A stretch of DNA of 64,000 bases from DAOQVR01 sp035341665 (GCA_035341665.1 DAOQVR010000002.1:328372-392371), one strand, 5' to 3'; numbered from the stretch's first letter, positions 1-8,279 are shown. Translations and numbers: made by a program. The notes: generated by a model not told the origin, from the sequence alone.

Positions 1-337
1 GCACGGTAGGCACCGCCAGGTACCACGCCAGGATGGCGATGGCCGGCCCGATGAAGACAAAGGGCTGAAGCCATGCCGTCCACTGGTCGGGCAGCATCTC
101 GACCAGCCAGTTAAAGATCCAGTAGAGCACGGCCACGCCGCCGACGCCCCAGATGATGGCGATGACCGCGACCAGCCACTTGGGGGCGTCGCCCGCCCGC
201 AAGAAAAGGAAGCCTTGGTACAGCACGAAGAAGGCGATCAGGGGGATGAGCACGGCCAAGGCCAACCGGAGGATGAAAGCCACCACCCTCGCGAGGGGCC
301 CAGACCTTCGTCGCTCGGCGCCCAGAAGATAGTCCAT
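1..337 (-). CDS. Carbohydrate ABC transporter permease, N-terminal part (AglF/MalF type), cut by window edge
   Basis: The visible 112 residues begin MDYLLGAERRR and then give three hydrophobic stretches (about residues 18-35, 45-65 and 90-110), as in the N-terminus of a MalF/AglF-type inner-membrane permease. The ATG is preceded by a good Shine-Dalgarno (GGGAGG, about 8 bases upstream). The gene follows the alpha-glucoside-type binding protein by 78 bp, so it is very likely the first permease of that importer. The EAA loop that contacts the ATPase lies beyond the window. The frame used here is not the longest open frame in this stretch; it was chosen for its membrane-protein composition and its ribosome site. 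Confidence 0.75.
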   Translation of the reverse strand, partial: MDYLLGAERRRSGPLARVVAFILRLALAVLIPLIAFFVLYQGFLFLRAGDAPKWLVAVIAIIWGVGGVAVLYWIFNWLVEMLPDQWTAWLQPFVFIGPAIAILAWYLAVPTV

Positions 338-363
338 GAACAGACCTCCCTTGGGGTTTCCAG

Positions 364-391
364 GTGCCCGCCACCTTGCGGTGGCGGGCAC
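364..391 (-). promoter_or_regulatory. Intercistronic hairpin between binding protein and permease
   Basis: Perfect 12-bp stem GTGCCCGCCACC / GGTGGCGGGCAC around a TTGC loop, in the 78-bp gap between the binding-protein stop and the permease start. No T-run follows, so it looks like an mRNA 3'-end stabiliser or partial terminator that sets more binding protein than permease. The core GTGCCCGCC/GGCGGGCAC recurs in shorter form at 60726-60757 and 10534-10552. Confidence 0.65.
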
Positions 392-415
392 TTTGCCTAT
401 GCTACTCCCTGGGCA

Positions 416-3118
416 CTACTGCGGCCAGGAAGCGTCGATCTCTGTGAGTACGGTGTTGAGGTCAGCTGCGCCTGACACCCAGTCCGTCATGCCCTTCCAG
501 AACGAGCCCGTGCCCACTTCCGCAGGCATCAGGTCCGACGCGTCAAACCGGAACGACGTCGCTTCCTGTACCAGCGTCGCAATGCCGCGCTCTAGGTCTA
601 CCCCGTACATCTCCGGCGTCGCCGTCTTGTGCGTCGCCAAAGCACCACCTGTGTCCAACCACCCCTTCGCCGACTCCGGCGCGGTGAAGAACTCCATCAA
701 CGCCCGCACTTCCGGCCGGTCGTTGAACATCCCCATGATGTCCCCAGCTACCAGGAACGGCTTCCCGTATGCCTCGTCGATCGGAGGTAGGTAGAAGAAA
801 CCATAGTCCACGTCCGCCTTCGCCTCGGCCGGGAAGAAACCGGTGATAAAGTTGCCCTGCTTGTGCAGCCAGCACTTCGGCGGCACTTCAAACATCGGCG
901 CCGGCGCATCCCCAAAGAAGGTGGAAACAATGGCGTTCCGCCCGCCAAAGACGTACCCGTCCTTGAACCACAGCTCGCCCAACGTCTCCGCCGCCTTCGT
1001 CACCTCCGGCGAGGCAAAGTCCAGCTCACCACTCACCCACTTGTCATAGTTCTCCAAGGAGGTGGTCCGCAGCATGAACTCTTCCATCCAGTCCGTCGCA
1101 GGCCAACCCGTCGCTACACCCGATTCGATGCCCACGCACCACGGCGTGTCCCCGTCCGCCACAATCTGGTCAGACAGCGCAATCAACTCATCCCACGTCG
1201 TCGGAATCTCGTATCCCGCCGCCTCAAAGTCGTCCTTCGGGTACCACACCAGCGACTTGCCGTTGAAGCGGTACCAGAGTCCACCCATGATGTCGTTGCC
1301 GTCCGGGCCTTCGACCATCGCCATCTGCAGCCAGCTCTCGTTCCACTGCTGCTGCAGCCACTCCATCGGAATGAACGTCGACGGGTCTACAATCTTGCCC
1401 TGCCGCGTGAACGTCGCCAGCAGACCCGGCTGCGGAAAGTCCGCAATGTCCGGCTGGTCGCCCGCATCCACACGGATGCCAATCGACGTCTCGAATTCCT
1501 TGTTGCCGATGTAGTTGATGGTGATCCCCGTCAGCTCCTCGAACGCCTTGTACGATTCCTTGAACTTGACCTCGTCCGCGTCTGTGAAGGGGCCGTCCAC
1601 CACCACCGTCGTGCCCGCGTACTCTCCCGCCAGCGCCTTCTCCAGGAAACCGCCGGACAGTACGGCAAAGCCGGGGCCTTCCGTCTCGGAGGGGCCGCCC
1701 TGCCCGGTCTCACCGGCCGGCCAGGACTTGTCGATCTCTGCGAGCACGGTGTCGAGGTCAGCTGCGCCTGACACCCAGTCCGTCATGCCCTTCCAGAACG
1801 AGCCCGTGCCCACTTCCGCAGGCATCAGGTCCGACGCGTCAAACCGGAACGACGTCGCTTCCTGTACCAGCGTCGCAATGCCGCGCTCTAGGTCTACCCC
1901 GTACATCTCCGGCGTCGCCGTCTTGTGCGTCGCCAAAGCACCACCTGTGTCCAACCACCCCTTCGCCGACTCCGGCGCGGTGAAGAACTCCATCAACGCC
2001 CGCACTTCCGGCCGGTCGTTGAACATCCCCATGATGTCCCCAGCTACCAGGAACGGCTTCCCGTATGCCTCGTCGATCGGAGGTAGGTAGAAGAAACCAT
2101 AGTCCACGTCCGCCTTCGCCTCGGCCGGGAAGAAACCGGTGATAAAGTTGCCCTGCTTGTGCAGCCAGCACTTCGGCGGCACTTCAAACATCGGCGCCGG
2201 CGCATCCCCAAAGAAGGTGGAAACAATGGCGTTCCGCCCGCCAAAGACGTACCCGTCCTTGAACCACAGCTCGCCCAACGTCTCCGCCGCCTTCGTCACC
2301 TCCGGCGAGGCAAAGTCCAGCTCACCACTCACCCACTTGTCATAGTTCTCCAAGGAGGTGGTCCGCAGCATGAACTCTTCCATCCAGTCCGTCGCAGGCC
2401 AACCCGTCGCTACACCCGATTCGATGCCCACGCACCACGGCGTGTCCCCGTCCGCCACAATCTGGTCAGACAGCGCAATCAACTCATCCCACGTCGTCGG
2501 AATCTCGTATCCCGCCGCCTCAAAGTCGTCCTTCGGGTACCACACCAGCGACTTGCCGTTGAAGCGGTACCAGAGTCCACCCATGATGTCGTTGCCGTCC
2601 GGGCCTTCGACCATCGCCATCTGCAGCCAGCTCTCGTTCCACTGCTGCTGCAGCCACTCCATCGGAATGAACGTCGACGGGTCTACAATCTTGCCCTGCC
2701 GCGTGAACGTCGCCAGCAGACCCGGCTGCGGAAAGTCCGCAATGTCCGGCTGGTCGCCCGCATCCACACGGATGCCAATCGACGTCTCGAATTCCTTGTT
2801 GCCGATGTAGTTGATGGTGATCCCCGTCAGCTCCTCGAACGCCTTGTACGATTCCTTGAACTTGATCTCGTCCGCGTCCGTGAAGGGGCCATCCACCACC
2901 ACCGTCGTGCCCTTGTACTCCCCCGCCAGCGCCTTCTCCAGGTAGCCACCGGGAAGTACCGGGAATGGGGCTTCTACAGCCGGCTCCGTGACCGCAGTCG
3001 GCTCCGCAGAAGTGACCTCGGTCGGCTCGACCACTTCGGTCTCCTCAGGTGCACAGGCCGCCAGCAGCATGCTGACGATCAGCACCAGGGCCAGCAATAC
3101 GAAACTCTTGGATTTCAT
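416..3118 (-). CDS. Double-domain alpha-glucoside-type ABC sugar-binding lipoprotein (tandem AglE-like domains)
   Basis: A 900-residue secreted lipoprotein with an N-terminal signal and lipobox (MLLAAC, Cys21) and an acidic Thr/Glu/Pro-rich linker. Two complete solute-binding domains follow, at about residues 53-473 and 485-900. Each carries the stretch TPWCVGIESGVATGWP and the following DWMEEF, which resemble AglE alpha-glucoside-binding proteins. Family members normally have one domain of 400-450 residues. The two domains are nearly identical in protein and DNA and differ mainly at their edges (PGGYLEKALAGEYKG versus SGGFLEKALAGEYAG; ending AEIDKSWP versus TEIDASWP). The ribosome site GGAGAG precedes the ATG. 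It is followed by a permease and preceded by a LacI regulator, so it is probably the substrate receptor of a LacI-controlled oligosaccharide importer. Confidence 0.88.
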   Translation of the reverse strand: MKSKSFVLLALVLIVSMLLAACAPEETEVVEPTEVTSAEPTAVTEPAVEAPFPVLPGGYLEKALAGEYKGTTVVVDGPFTDADEIKFKESYKAFEELTGITINYIGNKEFETSIGIRVDAGDQPDIADFPQPGLLATFTRQGKIVDPSTFIPMEWLQQQWNESWLQMAMVEGPDGNDIMGGLWYRFNGKSLVWYPKDDFEAAGYEIPTTWDELIALSDQIVADGDTPWCVGIESGVATGWPATDWMEEFMLRTTSLENYDKWVSGELDFASPEVTKAAETLGELWFKDGYVFGGRNAIVSTFFGDAPAPMFEVPPKCWLHKQGNFITGFFPAEAKADVDYGFFYLPPIDEAYGKPFLVAGDIMGMFNDRPEVRALMEFFTAPESAKGWLDTGGALATHKTATPEMYGVDLERGIATLVQEATSFRFDASDLMPAEVGTGSFWKGMTDWVSGAADLDTVLAEIDKSWPAGETGQGGPSETEGPGFAVLSGGFLEKALAGEYAGTTVVVDGPFTDADEVKFKESYKAFEELTGITINYIGNKEFETSIGIRVDAGDQPDIADFPQPGLLATFTRQGKIVDPSTFIPMEWLQQQWNESWLQMAMVEGPDGNDIMGGLWYRFNGKSLVWYPKDDFEAAGYEIPTTWDELIALSDQIVADGDTPWCVGIESGVATGWPATDWMEEFMLRTTSLENYDKWVSGELDFASPEVTKAAETLGELWFKDGYVFGGRNAIVSTFFGDAPAPMFEVPPKCWLHKQGNFITGFFPAEAKADVDYGFFYLPPIDEAYGKPFLVAGDIMGMFNDRPEVRALMEFFTAPESAKGWLDTGGALATHKTATPEMYGVDLERGIATLVQEATSFRFDASDLMPAEVGTGSFWKGMTDWVSGAADLNTVLTEIDASWPQ
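458..1569 (-). repeat. Tandem repeat copy B (encodes C-terminal binding domain core)
   Basis: About 1112 bp that read as identical to 1754-2865 at a fixed offset of 1296 bp (432 codons). Identity stops sharply at both ends: mismatches appear at 457, 449, 445 and 431-433 on one side and from 1570 on the other, where the flanks fall to roughly 80-90% identity. Identity was checked by reading and by matching translations in several frames, not by an alignment program. Confidence 0.9.
1754..2865 (-). repeat. Tandem repeat copy A (encodes N-terminal binding domain core)
   Basis: Partner of 458-1569; see that entry. The copies are in the same reading frame inside one gene, so the repeat unit doubles the protein without a frameshift or stop. 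Confidence 0.9.
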
Positions 3119-3163
3119 CGTGCTTCTCTCCTCTTGGTATCATTCGACAGGATCGGTGGGACA

Positions 3164-3178
3164 CTGTGGGTCCCACAG
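3164..3178. promoter_or_regulatory. Perfect 15-bp palindrome upstream of the double binding protein
   Basis: CTGTGGGTCCCACAG is a perfect dyad about 46 bp upstream of the binding-protein start, in the 111-bp gap after the LacI gene. It could be an operator or part of a hairpin ending the LacI transcript. It does not match the dyad upstream of the LacI gene. I see no convincing -35/-10 pair in this gap, so the binding-protein gene may be read from the LacI promoter or from a weak local one. Confidence 0.45.
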
Positions 3179-3229
3179 CGGTGAAGACCAGTACCCGGCC
3201 TCACCATGGTGCCTTCTCTCGTGCTGAGA

Positions 3230-4345
3230 TCACCCCCTTTCTTCCACTGCCCGTGTCGACGTCATGGGCAGTGCTCCCACAGCCGTTGCGCCGGCCGGCC
3301 GGTGTGCCGGTTGCGGTGCTCGGCGTGCGCCGCAGGACTCACGAACCACAAACTCCGTTTCCAACGTGATGGAGGAAATCTCCTCGTCGCCCTCGATCAG
3401 GGCAATGAGTAGCTCCGCAGCGGTCCAGCCCAGCCCATAGGCTGGGACACGAACCGTGGTGAGCGGTGGTACGGCGTGCGCCGCCAGGAAGATATCGTCA
3501 AAGCCCACCACCGCCATGTCCTGCGGGACCCGCAGGCCGGCCTGGTGGATGGCACCCAAGACACCCAGTGCGGTCACATCGCTGGCGGCAAAGACCGCGG
3601 TGGGAGGCTCCGGCAGCTTCAGCAGCTCGCGCATGGCTGCAGCGCCCGAGTCGGGGCTAAAGTCGGAAATCTTGATCAGCGACGGGTCCAAGGGCAATCC
3701 CTGGCCGGCCAGCGCCTGCTGGTAGCCGGCGAGGCGCTCCTGCGCCCCGGAGTAGAACATCGGGGCGTTGGAGACAAAGCCGATGCGCTGGTGGCCGAGT
3801 CCGATCAGATGGTCCGTGGCCTGCCGGGCACCCGCGCGGTTCTCGACGTCCACGAAGGGCGTGCCGCTCCCCTCGAGGCGCCCGTGCAAGATCAGGGGAA
3901 AGCCTTCGGCGGCAAGCTCGGGCAGGAGAGGATCGTCGAGGCGGGGCCCGGAGAGGATCAATCCATCCACCTGCTGCTCGCGCAGGAGGCGGTCATAGGC
4001 AGCACGGGTCGGTACATCCTCTGCCATCTGGAGCACAAGCAAGTAACGGCGGCGGGCAATGGACGCGGTGATGCCCTGCAGGAACAGGGGGATAAAGGCA
4101 TCGCCCGCCAGGCGCCGCTGCCCCTCGCCCAGGACCAGGCCGATGCGCTGGGTCTTGCCGCTCGCGAGCGACCGGGCGGCAGCCGTGGGATGGTAGCCCA
4201 GGAGACGGGCTGCCTGGAGAACGCGCTGGCGCGTGTCGTCCGTGATCTTGACCCCCGGCACGTTGTTGAGGACAAAGGAGACCGTGGTGCGCGAGACACC
4301 TGCCCGGCTGGCCACATCTCGGCTGGTTACCTGCTTACGGGGCGC
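3230..4345 (-). CDS. LacI-family transcriptional regulator of sugar uptake
   Basis: A 371-residue one-component repressor. The N-terminal LacI helix-turn-helix (about 7-28, VTSRDVASRAGVSRTTVS) is followed by the hinge helix (GYHPTAAARSLASG, 51-64) and a periplasmic-binding-protein-like effector domain. The ATG start at 4345 was chosen; an in-frame GTG at 4360 would add four residues. It has its own near-consensus promoter with overlapping dyads, which suggests autoregulation. Placed just before the AglE-like protein, it probably senses an alpha-glucoside or its metabolite. The protein ends with about 35 low-complexity residues after the usual family end (RESC), partly encoded by a hairpin at 3245-3273. 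Confidence 0.9.
   Translation of the reverse strand, partial: APRKQVTSRDVASRAGVSRTTVSFVLNNVPGVKITDDTRQRVLQAARLLGYHPTAAARSLASGKTQRIGLVLGEGQRRLAGDAFIPLFLQGITASIARRRYLLVLQMAEDVPTRAAYDRLLREQQVDGLILSGPRLDDPLLPELAAEGFPLILHGRLEGSGTPFVDVENRAGARQATDHLIGLGHQRIGFVSNAPMFYSGAQERLAGYQQALAGQGLPLDPSLIKISDFSPDSGAAAMRELLKLPEPPTAVFAASDVTALGVLGAIHQAGLRVPQDMAVVGFDDIFLAAHAVPPLTTVRVPAYGLGWTAAELLIALIEGDEEISSITLETEFVVRESCGARRAPQPAHRPAGATAVGALPMTSTRAVEERG
3245..3273 (-). terminator. Hairpin at the 3' end of the LacI gene
   Basis: An 8-bp perfect stem CACTGCCC / GGGCAGTG with a 13-base loop, lying within the last codons of the LacI gene. It could act as a 3'-end hairpin. There is no T-run. Confidence 0.35.
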
Positions 4346-4359
4346 CATCCTCCACCTCA

Positions 4360-4385
4360 CGCGGCTAATCCGCGTTACTAACGCG
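4360..4385. promoter_or_regulatory. Two overlapping 15-bp palindromes, candidate LacI-family operator
   Basis: CGCGTTACTAACGCG (4371-4385) is a perfect dyad with an odd centre, the usual form for LacI-family operators. CGCGGCTAATCCGCG (4360-4374) is a second dyad with 5-bp arms that shares the CGCG at 4371-4374. Both lie just downstream of the -10 box of the LacI gene, over the expected transcription start. Confidence 0.75.
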
Positions 4386-4390
4386 TGTCA

Positions 4391-4419
4391 ATTATAGCGC
4401 ACCGTAGCCGCTTTGTCAA
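4391..4419 (-). promoter_or_regulatory. Consensus sigma-70-type promoter of the LacI gene
   Basis: On the minus strand TTGACA (4419-4414), exactly 17 bp, then TATAAT (4396-4391): a full match to the consensus. The -35 overlaps the last codon region of the upstream GNAT gene. Confidence 0.85.
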
Positions 4420-5033
4420 GTGCGAGTTCCAAATCGCTCCGGTGTGGGAGGGGTACCCTGCCGGGCGAGCCACTCCTCTTCCAGGATCGCATACGACAGC
4501 GCATCCCACCACCGCCCCTTGAAGTACTCTTTGTCACGCAGACGCCCTTCCCGCCGCATGCCCAGCCTCTCCAGGACGCGCACCGAGCCGGCGTTCTCTG
4601 CAATGCACCAGGCAGTGATGCGATGCAGCCGGAGGTGAGAGAACCCCCAGCCGACGACGGCGCGCGCCGCCTCGGTGGCATAGCCGTGGCCCCAGAAATC
4701 GGGGTCCAGCTCGTAGCCAATGTCTGCCTCGCGGGCGTGGCTCTCTTCCATCCGGATGCCGCAGTTGCCGATCAGGCGGCCGGTCGCGCTGAGGGTTATG
4801 GCCAGCTGGAACCGGGCGCGGGGCGTCTCGCGCTGCTGGGCGATAAAGAGATCGACAAAGGAGCGCACTTCCTCAGGCGTTCGCTGGCTCCACTCGTAGA
4901 AGCGAAGGTAGCGCGAGTCCTGCTGGTACGCCAGGACGGCCCGCCAGTCGTCCTCGCCAAAATCGCGCAGGCGAAGGCGCTCCGTTTCCAGGACCAGGGA
5001 GCTGCCCGCTTGCAAACCGTCAGAGACCGGCAT
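4416..5033 (-). CDS. GNAT acetyltransferase, RimJ/RimL type
   Basis: 205 residues with the layout of RimL-like N-acetyltransferases. An early LETERLRLRDF strand is followed by the acyl-CoA-binding loop region DPDFWGHGYATEA and a C-terminal NAGSVRVLERLGMRREG segment typical of the family. The likely reaction is acetyl transfer from acetyl-CoA to an amino group of a protein N-terminus or small molecule; the substrate cannot be read from the sequence. It starts 6 bp after the second sugar permease stop, so it is probably the last gene of that ABC operon. Confidence 0.85.
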   Translation of the reverse strand: MPVSDGLQAGSSLVLETERLRLRDFGEDDWRAVLAYQQDSRYLRFYEWSQRTPEEVRSFVDLFIAQQRETPRARFQLAITLSATGRLIGNCGIRMEESHAREADIGYELDPDFWGHGYATEAARAVVGWGFSHLRLHRITAWCIAENAGSVRVLERLGMRREGRLRDKEYFKGRWWDALSYAILEEEWLARQGTPPTPERFGTRT

Positions 5034-5039
5034 GGCGGC

Positions 5040-5894
5040 CTAGCCGCGGACGGCGCCGCTGGTCATGCCGCGGATAAAGTGGCGCTGGAAGAGGATGTAG
5101 ACGAGAAGTATCGGACCGCTGACGATGAGGCTGCCGGCAGCCAGGAGGGGCACGTCGGCGGTATGCTGGCCCTGGAAGAAGGCCAGGCCGACAGGCAGCG
5201 TGCGCAGGCTCTCGCTTGAGACGAGAACGAGGGCCAGCAGGAACTCGTTCCACGTCCACATGAAGAGCAGCACGACAAGGGTCAGGATGGCCGGGCGTGC
5301 GACTGGGACCAGGATGCGCCAGAGGACGCCGAAGCTGTCGCAGCCGTCGATCAGCGCCGCGTCCACCAGCTCCCCGGGGGAGGTCCGGAAGAAACCGGCC
5401 ATCCAGAAGGTCCCAAAGGAGACGCTGAGCCCGACCTGGGGCAGGATCAGCGCCCAGTAGGTATCGGTGAGGCTGATGGCGCGCAGCCGGTAGTAAAGCG
5501 GGATGACGACAGCCTCGAACGGGACCATGAGGCCGACGAGGAAGAAGAGGAACAGCCAGCGACTGCCGGCAAACCGCAGGCAGCCAAAGGCGTAGCCGGT
5601 GAGGATGGAGAGCACGGCCGACACTGCCACCACGGACACCGCCACGATGGCGCTGCTGCGGAAGTAGACGCCAAAGCGGGCCTGGCTCCAAGCCCGCACA
5701 AAGTTGTCGAGGCGCCAGTGCTGGGGCAGGGAGAGCACCCCCTGGGTCAGCTCAGCATCGGTCTTGAAAGAGGCGAGGAGCAGGATGATGAAAGGAAGCA
5801 AGGCGACGACGAGGAAGAGCGTGAGCAGGAAGTAGGTCACGCCGGCGTGCGCCACCCTGCGGCCGGACAACTTGGGTGCGGGAGCGCGGCTCAC
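5040..5894 (-). CDS. Carbohydrate ABC transporter permease, MalG type
   Basis: 284 residues with six predicted membrane helices. The EAA motif, which docks to the ATPase, appears as LVDAALIDGCDSFGVLWRIL followed by VP. With its partner it would form the membrane channel of a sugar importer. The start overlaps the stop of the upstream permease by 4 bp (ATGA), indicating translational coupling. No ATPase is encoded in the operon. Confidence 0.92.
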   Translation of the reverse strand: MSRAPAPKLSGRRVAHAGVTYFLLTLFLVVALLPFIILLLASFKTDAELTQGVLSLPQHWRLDNFVRAWSQARFGVYFRSSAIVAVSVVAVSAVLSILTGYAFGCLRFAGSRWLFLFFLVGLMVPFEAVVIPLYYRLRAISLTDTYWALILPQVGLSVSFGTFWMAGFFRTSPGELVDAALIDGCDSFGVLWRILVPVARPAILTLVVLLFMWTWNEFLLALVLVSSESLRTLPVGLAFFQGQHTADVPLLAAGSLIVSGPILLVYILFQRHFIRGMTSGAVRG

Positions 5895-6805
5895 GTCTCT
5901 CGGGCCACCCTTTCCTGGAGCCGCAGGATCGCGGCGCTGATCGTTAGGATGATCACGGCAAGGACGACCGCTACGGCCGCGGCGTAGCCGACGTTGTTGG
6001 TCACAAAGGCGTTGCGCCAGATGTGAAAGGCAACCACGAGGGTGCGCGTGCCGGGCCCGCCGCGGGTGGTGGTGTACACCAGGTCAAAGACGCGCAGCGC
6101 AGCGATGAGGGTTGTGATGAGCGCGACCACAATCTCGCTGCGCAGGCCGGGCAGGGTGACGTAGCGCAGCTCCTGGTACGCATTGGCGCCGTCGATCCGC
6201 GCCGCGTCGTAGAGGTCAGGCTCGATGCGCTGCACGCCGGCGATGAACAGGACCATGCAGAAGCCGTACTGCACCCAGGTCCCGATGCCCCCCACCGCAG
6301 GCAGCGCCCAGGTGAAATCGCCGAGCCAGACCTTGGCCCAGGCATCCAGGCCCAGGGCGCGCAGGAACTGGTTGAGAGGGCCGCTGACCGGGTTGAGGAT
6401 CCAGCGCCAGACCACGCCGACCACCACCATCGACATGACCTGGGGGACAAAGAGGCCGGCGCGGAAGAGGGCCATGCCGCGCAGCGGCCGCCGCGTCATG
6501 AGGGCGGTGAGGAAGAGAGCCAACAAGATCGGAAGGATGGTGTAAAAGATGACAAAGACGGCGTTGTTGGCCAATGCCGTGAAAAAGGCCCTGTCGCGGA
6601 AAAGCTCCGCATAGTTGCGGAGCCCATAGAAGACGGGCCGGCCGATCCCGTCCCAGTCGTAGAGGCTGGTGCGCACCGTGTCGAGGATGGGCAGAAAGAC
6701 AAAGAGCACGTAGATCAGGAGTCCGGGAGCGAGGTAAAGGTAGCCGGTGTACCAGCGCTGGCCTGGCTTGAGGCCCGATGGGCGAAGGCGCGCGGCAAGC
6801 TTCAT
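5891..6805 (-). CDS. Carbohydrate ABC transporter permease, MalF/UgpA type
   Basis: 304 residues from the ATG at 6805; a GTG at 6835 would add ten residues. There are six predicted helices, and the EAA loop reads YDAARIDGANAYQELRYVTLP, close to the family consensus. It pairs with the downstream MalG-type permease, sharing ATGA. It is separated from the upstream binding protein by a 14-bp-arm hairpin, as in the other two sugar ABC operons of this window. Confidence 0.9.
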   Translation of the reverse strand: MKLAARLRPSGLKPGQRWYTGYLYLAPGLLIYVLFVFLPILDTVRTSLYDWDGIGRPVFYGLRNYAELFRDRAFFTALANNAVFVIFYTILPILLALFLTALMTRRPLRGMALFRAGLFVPQVMSMVVVGVVWRWILNPVSGPLNQFLRALGLDAWAKVWLGDFTWALPAVGGIGTWVQYGFCMVLFIAGVQRIEPDLYDAARIDGANAYQELRYVTLPGLRSEIVVALITTLIAALRVFDLVYTTTRGGPGTRTLVVAFHIWRNAFVTNNVGYAAAVAVVLAVIILTISAAILRLQERVARET

Positions 6806-6855
6806 GGCAGGCGATCCCGGCGGCCGCTCGAGCACGGCAGAGTGCAGGCCGCACC

Positions 6856-6917
6856 CCCAGCCCTCCCTCCAATCTCCCTCTCCCCTCGGCAGGGGGTTGG
6901 GGCGAGGGAGGGCTGGG
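6856..6917 (-). promoter_or_regulatory. Long intercistronic hairpin between binding protein and permease
   Basis: Perfect 14-bp arms CCCAGCCCTCCCTC (6856-6869) and GAGGGAGGGCTGGG (6904-6917) surround a C/G-rich 34-base loop that can pair further. It sits between the binding-protein stop and the permease start. It probably stabilises the binding-protein mRNA or reduces read-through. Confidence 0.65.
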
Positions 6918-6926
6918 CGATCGGTA

Positions 6927-8225
6927 CTACTGGGCCTGGTACTGCTCGTCGACCTGGGCCACGAACTGCTCAGGCGTGATTTGCTTCGCCATCAGCTCCT
7001 GGACGCCGGCGCTGAGGCTGTCGTACATGGTGGGGCCGGCCCAGTCGATGTAGTGACCGACGGCATCGGCCTGGTTGATGGCTGCGTACGCAGTGACGAT
7101 GTCGCCCAGCAGGGTGCCCTGCGGCACCTTGGCGGTGTCGACCGGCACTGCCGGCAGGACACCCTTCTCCAGCCACAGCTCGCCCGACTTGGTCGACACC
7201 ATGGAGTCGAGGTAGGCAGCGGCAAGGTCAGGGTTGGCCGTGCCGGCGCGGATGCAGAAGGGAAGCCCGACGCCGCCGATGGAGAGGGGAGTGCCCTCGG
7301 CCGGTCCAGGAAGGAGGAAGAAGCCGAACTTTTCGCCGCCGGTGGCGACGATGTCGCCGCTCAGCCAGCTGCCGGTCAGCATCATCACGCCCTCACCGCC
7401 GGCGAACATCTTCCAGGAATCGTCGTACCCGATGCCGGCAAAGCCCTCGGTGAAGTAGCCGGCATCGACCCACTCCTGGGTCTTGGCCGCGGCGGCCAGG
7501 TTCTCAGGGGTCAGGAAGGAGACGTCGTTGCGGCCGTACACAAAGTCGTCGAGCCAGGTGCGGCTCGGCTGGAGGACGTGCTGGATGGCGCTAAAAATGT
7601 GGATGCCGGGCCACTGGTCAAGGTTGCCGAAGGTGATGGGGGTCTCGCCGGCGGCCTTGGCAGCCGCCATCAGTGCCTCGAACTCGGCCAGCGTCTTGGG
7701 CACCTCCAGGCCAAGGGCGGCGAGCTTTTCCTTGTTGTAATAGGCGCCGACCACCTCGGCCGTGGGCGAGACGCCGTACAGGTTGCCAGTGCCGAATTGG
7801 GCGCCGTCCGCGGTGAAGCTGTTGCGGGCAGCGATTCCGCCGGAGAAGCGGGTGTCCCAGCCATACTGCTTGGCGTAGGCCGTGAGATCGAGGAGGAGGC
7901 CCGCCTCCACGGCAGCCTTCATGTCGGCGCCCTGGTTGACCTGGCCCACATCAGGGCCGTTGACGTCGGAGAGGGCCAGCTTGATGGTGACCTTCAGGTC
8001 GTCAAAGCTCTTCACGACGCGGTCGACGGTGGCGTTCGGGTTGGCTGTAAAAAAGTCGGCGTTGAGGGCGTCGATGACCGCCTTTTCCGTGTCGCGCTGG
8101 AACTGGTCCCAGACGACGAGGGTGACCGGCGCCGAGGTGGGCTCGACCTCGGGCACCTGGGTGGGCTGCGCGCCGCATGCGGCAAGGAGTGCCACCACGA
8201 GCGTTAGGAACAAGATCTTTTTCAT
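6927..8225 (-). CDS. Sugar ABC transporter substrate-binding lipoprotein
   Basis: 432 residues. The signal peptide ends in the lipobox ALLAAC (Cys17), followed by a short Pro/Glu/Thr linker and a MalE/UgpB-type fold (LVVWDQFQRDTEKAV near the start, then MAAAKAAGETPITFGN and GGEGVMMLTGSWLSGD). The mature protein would be lipid-anchored outside the membrane and deliver an unknown sugar or oligosaccharide to the two permeases downstream. The ribosome site AAAGGGAGG precedes the ATG. Sequence similarity to the double-domain protein at 416-3118 is only at family level. Confidence 0.92.
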   Translation of the reverse strand: MKKILFLTLVVALLAACGAQPTQVPEVEPTSAPVTLVVWDQFQRDTEKAVIDALNADFFTANPNATVDRVVKSFDDLKVTIKLALSDVNGPDVGQVNQGADMKAAVEAGLLLDLTAYAKQYGWDTRFSGGIAARNSFTADGAQFGTGNLYGVSPTAEVVGAYYNKEKLAALGLEVPKTLAEFEALMAAAKAAGETPITFGNLDQWPGIHIFSAIQHVLQPSRTWLDDFVYGRNDVSFLTPENLAAAAKTQEWVDAGYFTEGFAGIGYDDSWKMFAGGEGVMMLTGSWLSGDIVATGGEKFGFFLLPGPAEGTPLSIGGVGLPFCIRAGTANPDLAAAYLDSMVSTKSGELWLEKGVLPAVPVDTAKVPQGTLLGDIVTAYAAINQADAVGHYIDWAGPTMYDSLSAGVQELMAKQITPEQFVAQVDEQYQAQ

Positions 8226-8246
8226 ACTATGCCTCCCTTTGGTTTC

Positions 8247-8275
8247 CTGCAGCGCCCTGCAGTGGGGTTCTGCAG
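8247..8275. promoter_or_regulatory. Three CTGCAG palindromes in the leader of the second sugar ABC operon
   Basis: CTGCAG occurs at 8247-8252, 8257-8262 and 8270-8275, all between the -10 box and the ribosome site. The cluster is suggestive of a repressor site, but CTGCAG is not rare in DNA of this composition. Confidence 0.35.
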
Positions 8276-8279
8276 GATC

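Noticed and set aside
111..374. Open frame of 87 codons at the window start
   Set aside because: Another frame over the same bases gives a hydrophobic permease N-terminus with a good ribosome site; this one is Arg/Gly-rich noise.
458..2865. Tandem repeat as a simple assembly duplication
   Set aside because: Not excluded, but the two copies differ at both outer edges and the frame is kept exactly, which a plain assembly error would not easily produce. Kept as a finding with a check.
6747..8207. Plus-strand open frame of 486 codons
   Set aside because: Antisense to a clear sugar-binding lipoprotein with signal peptide and lipobox; the translated composition is Gly/Val/Arg-rich with no motif.
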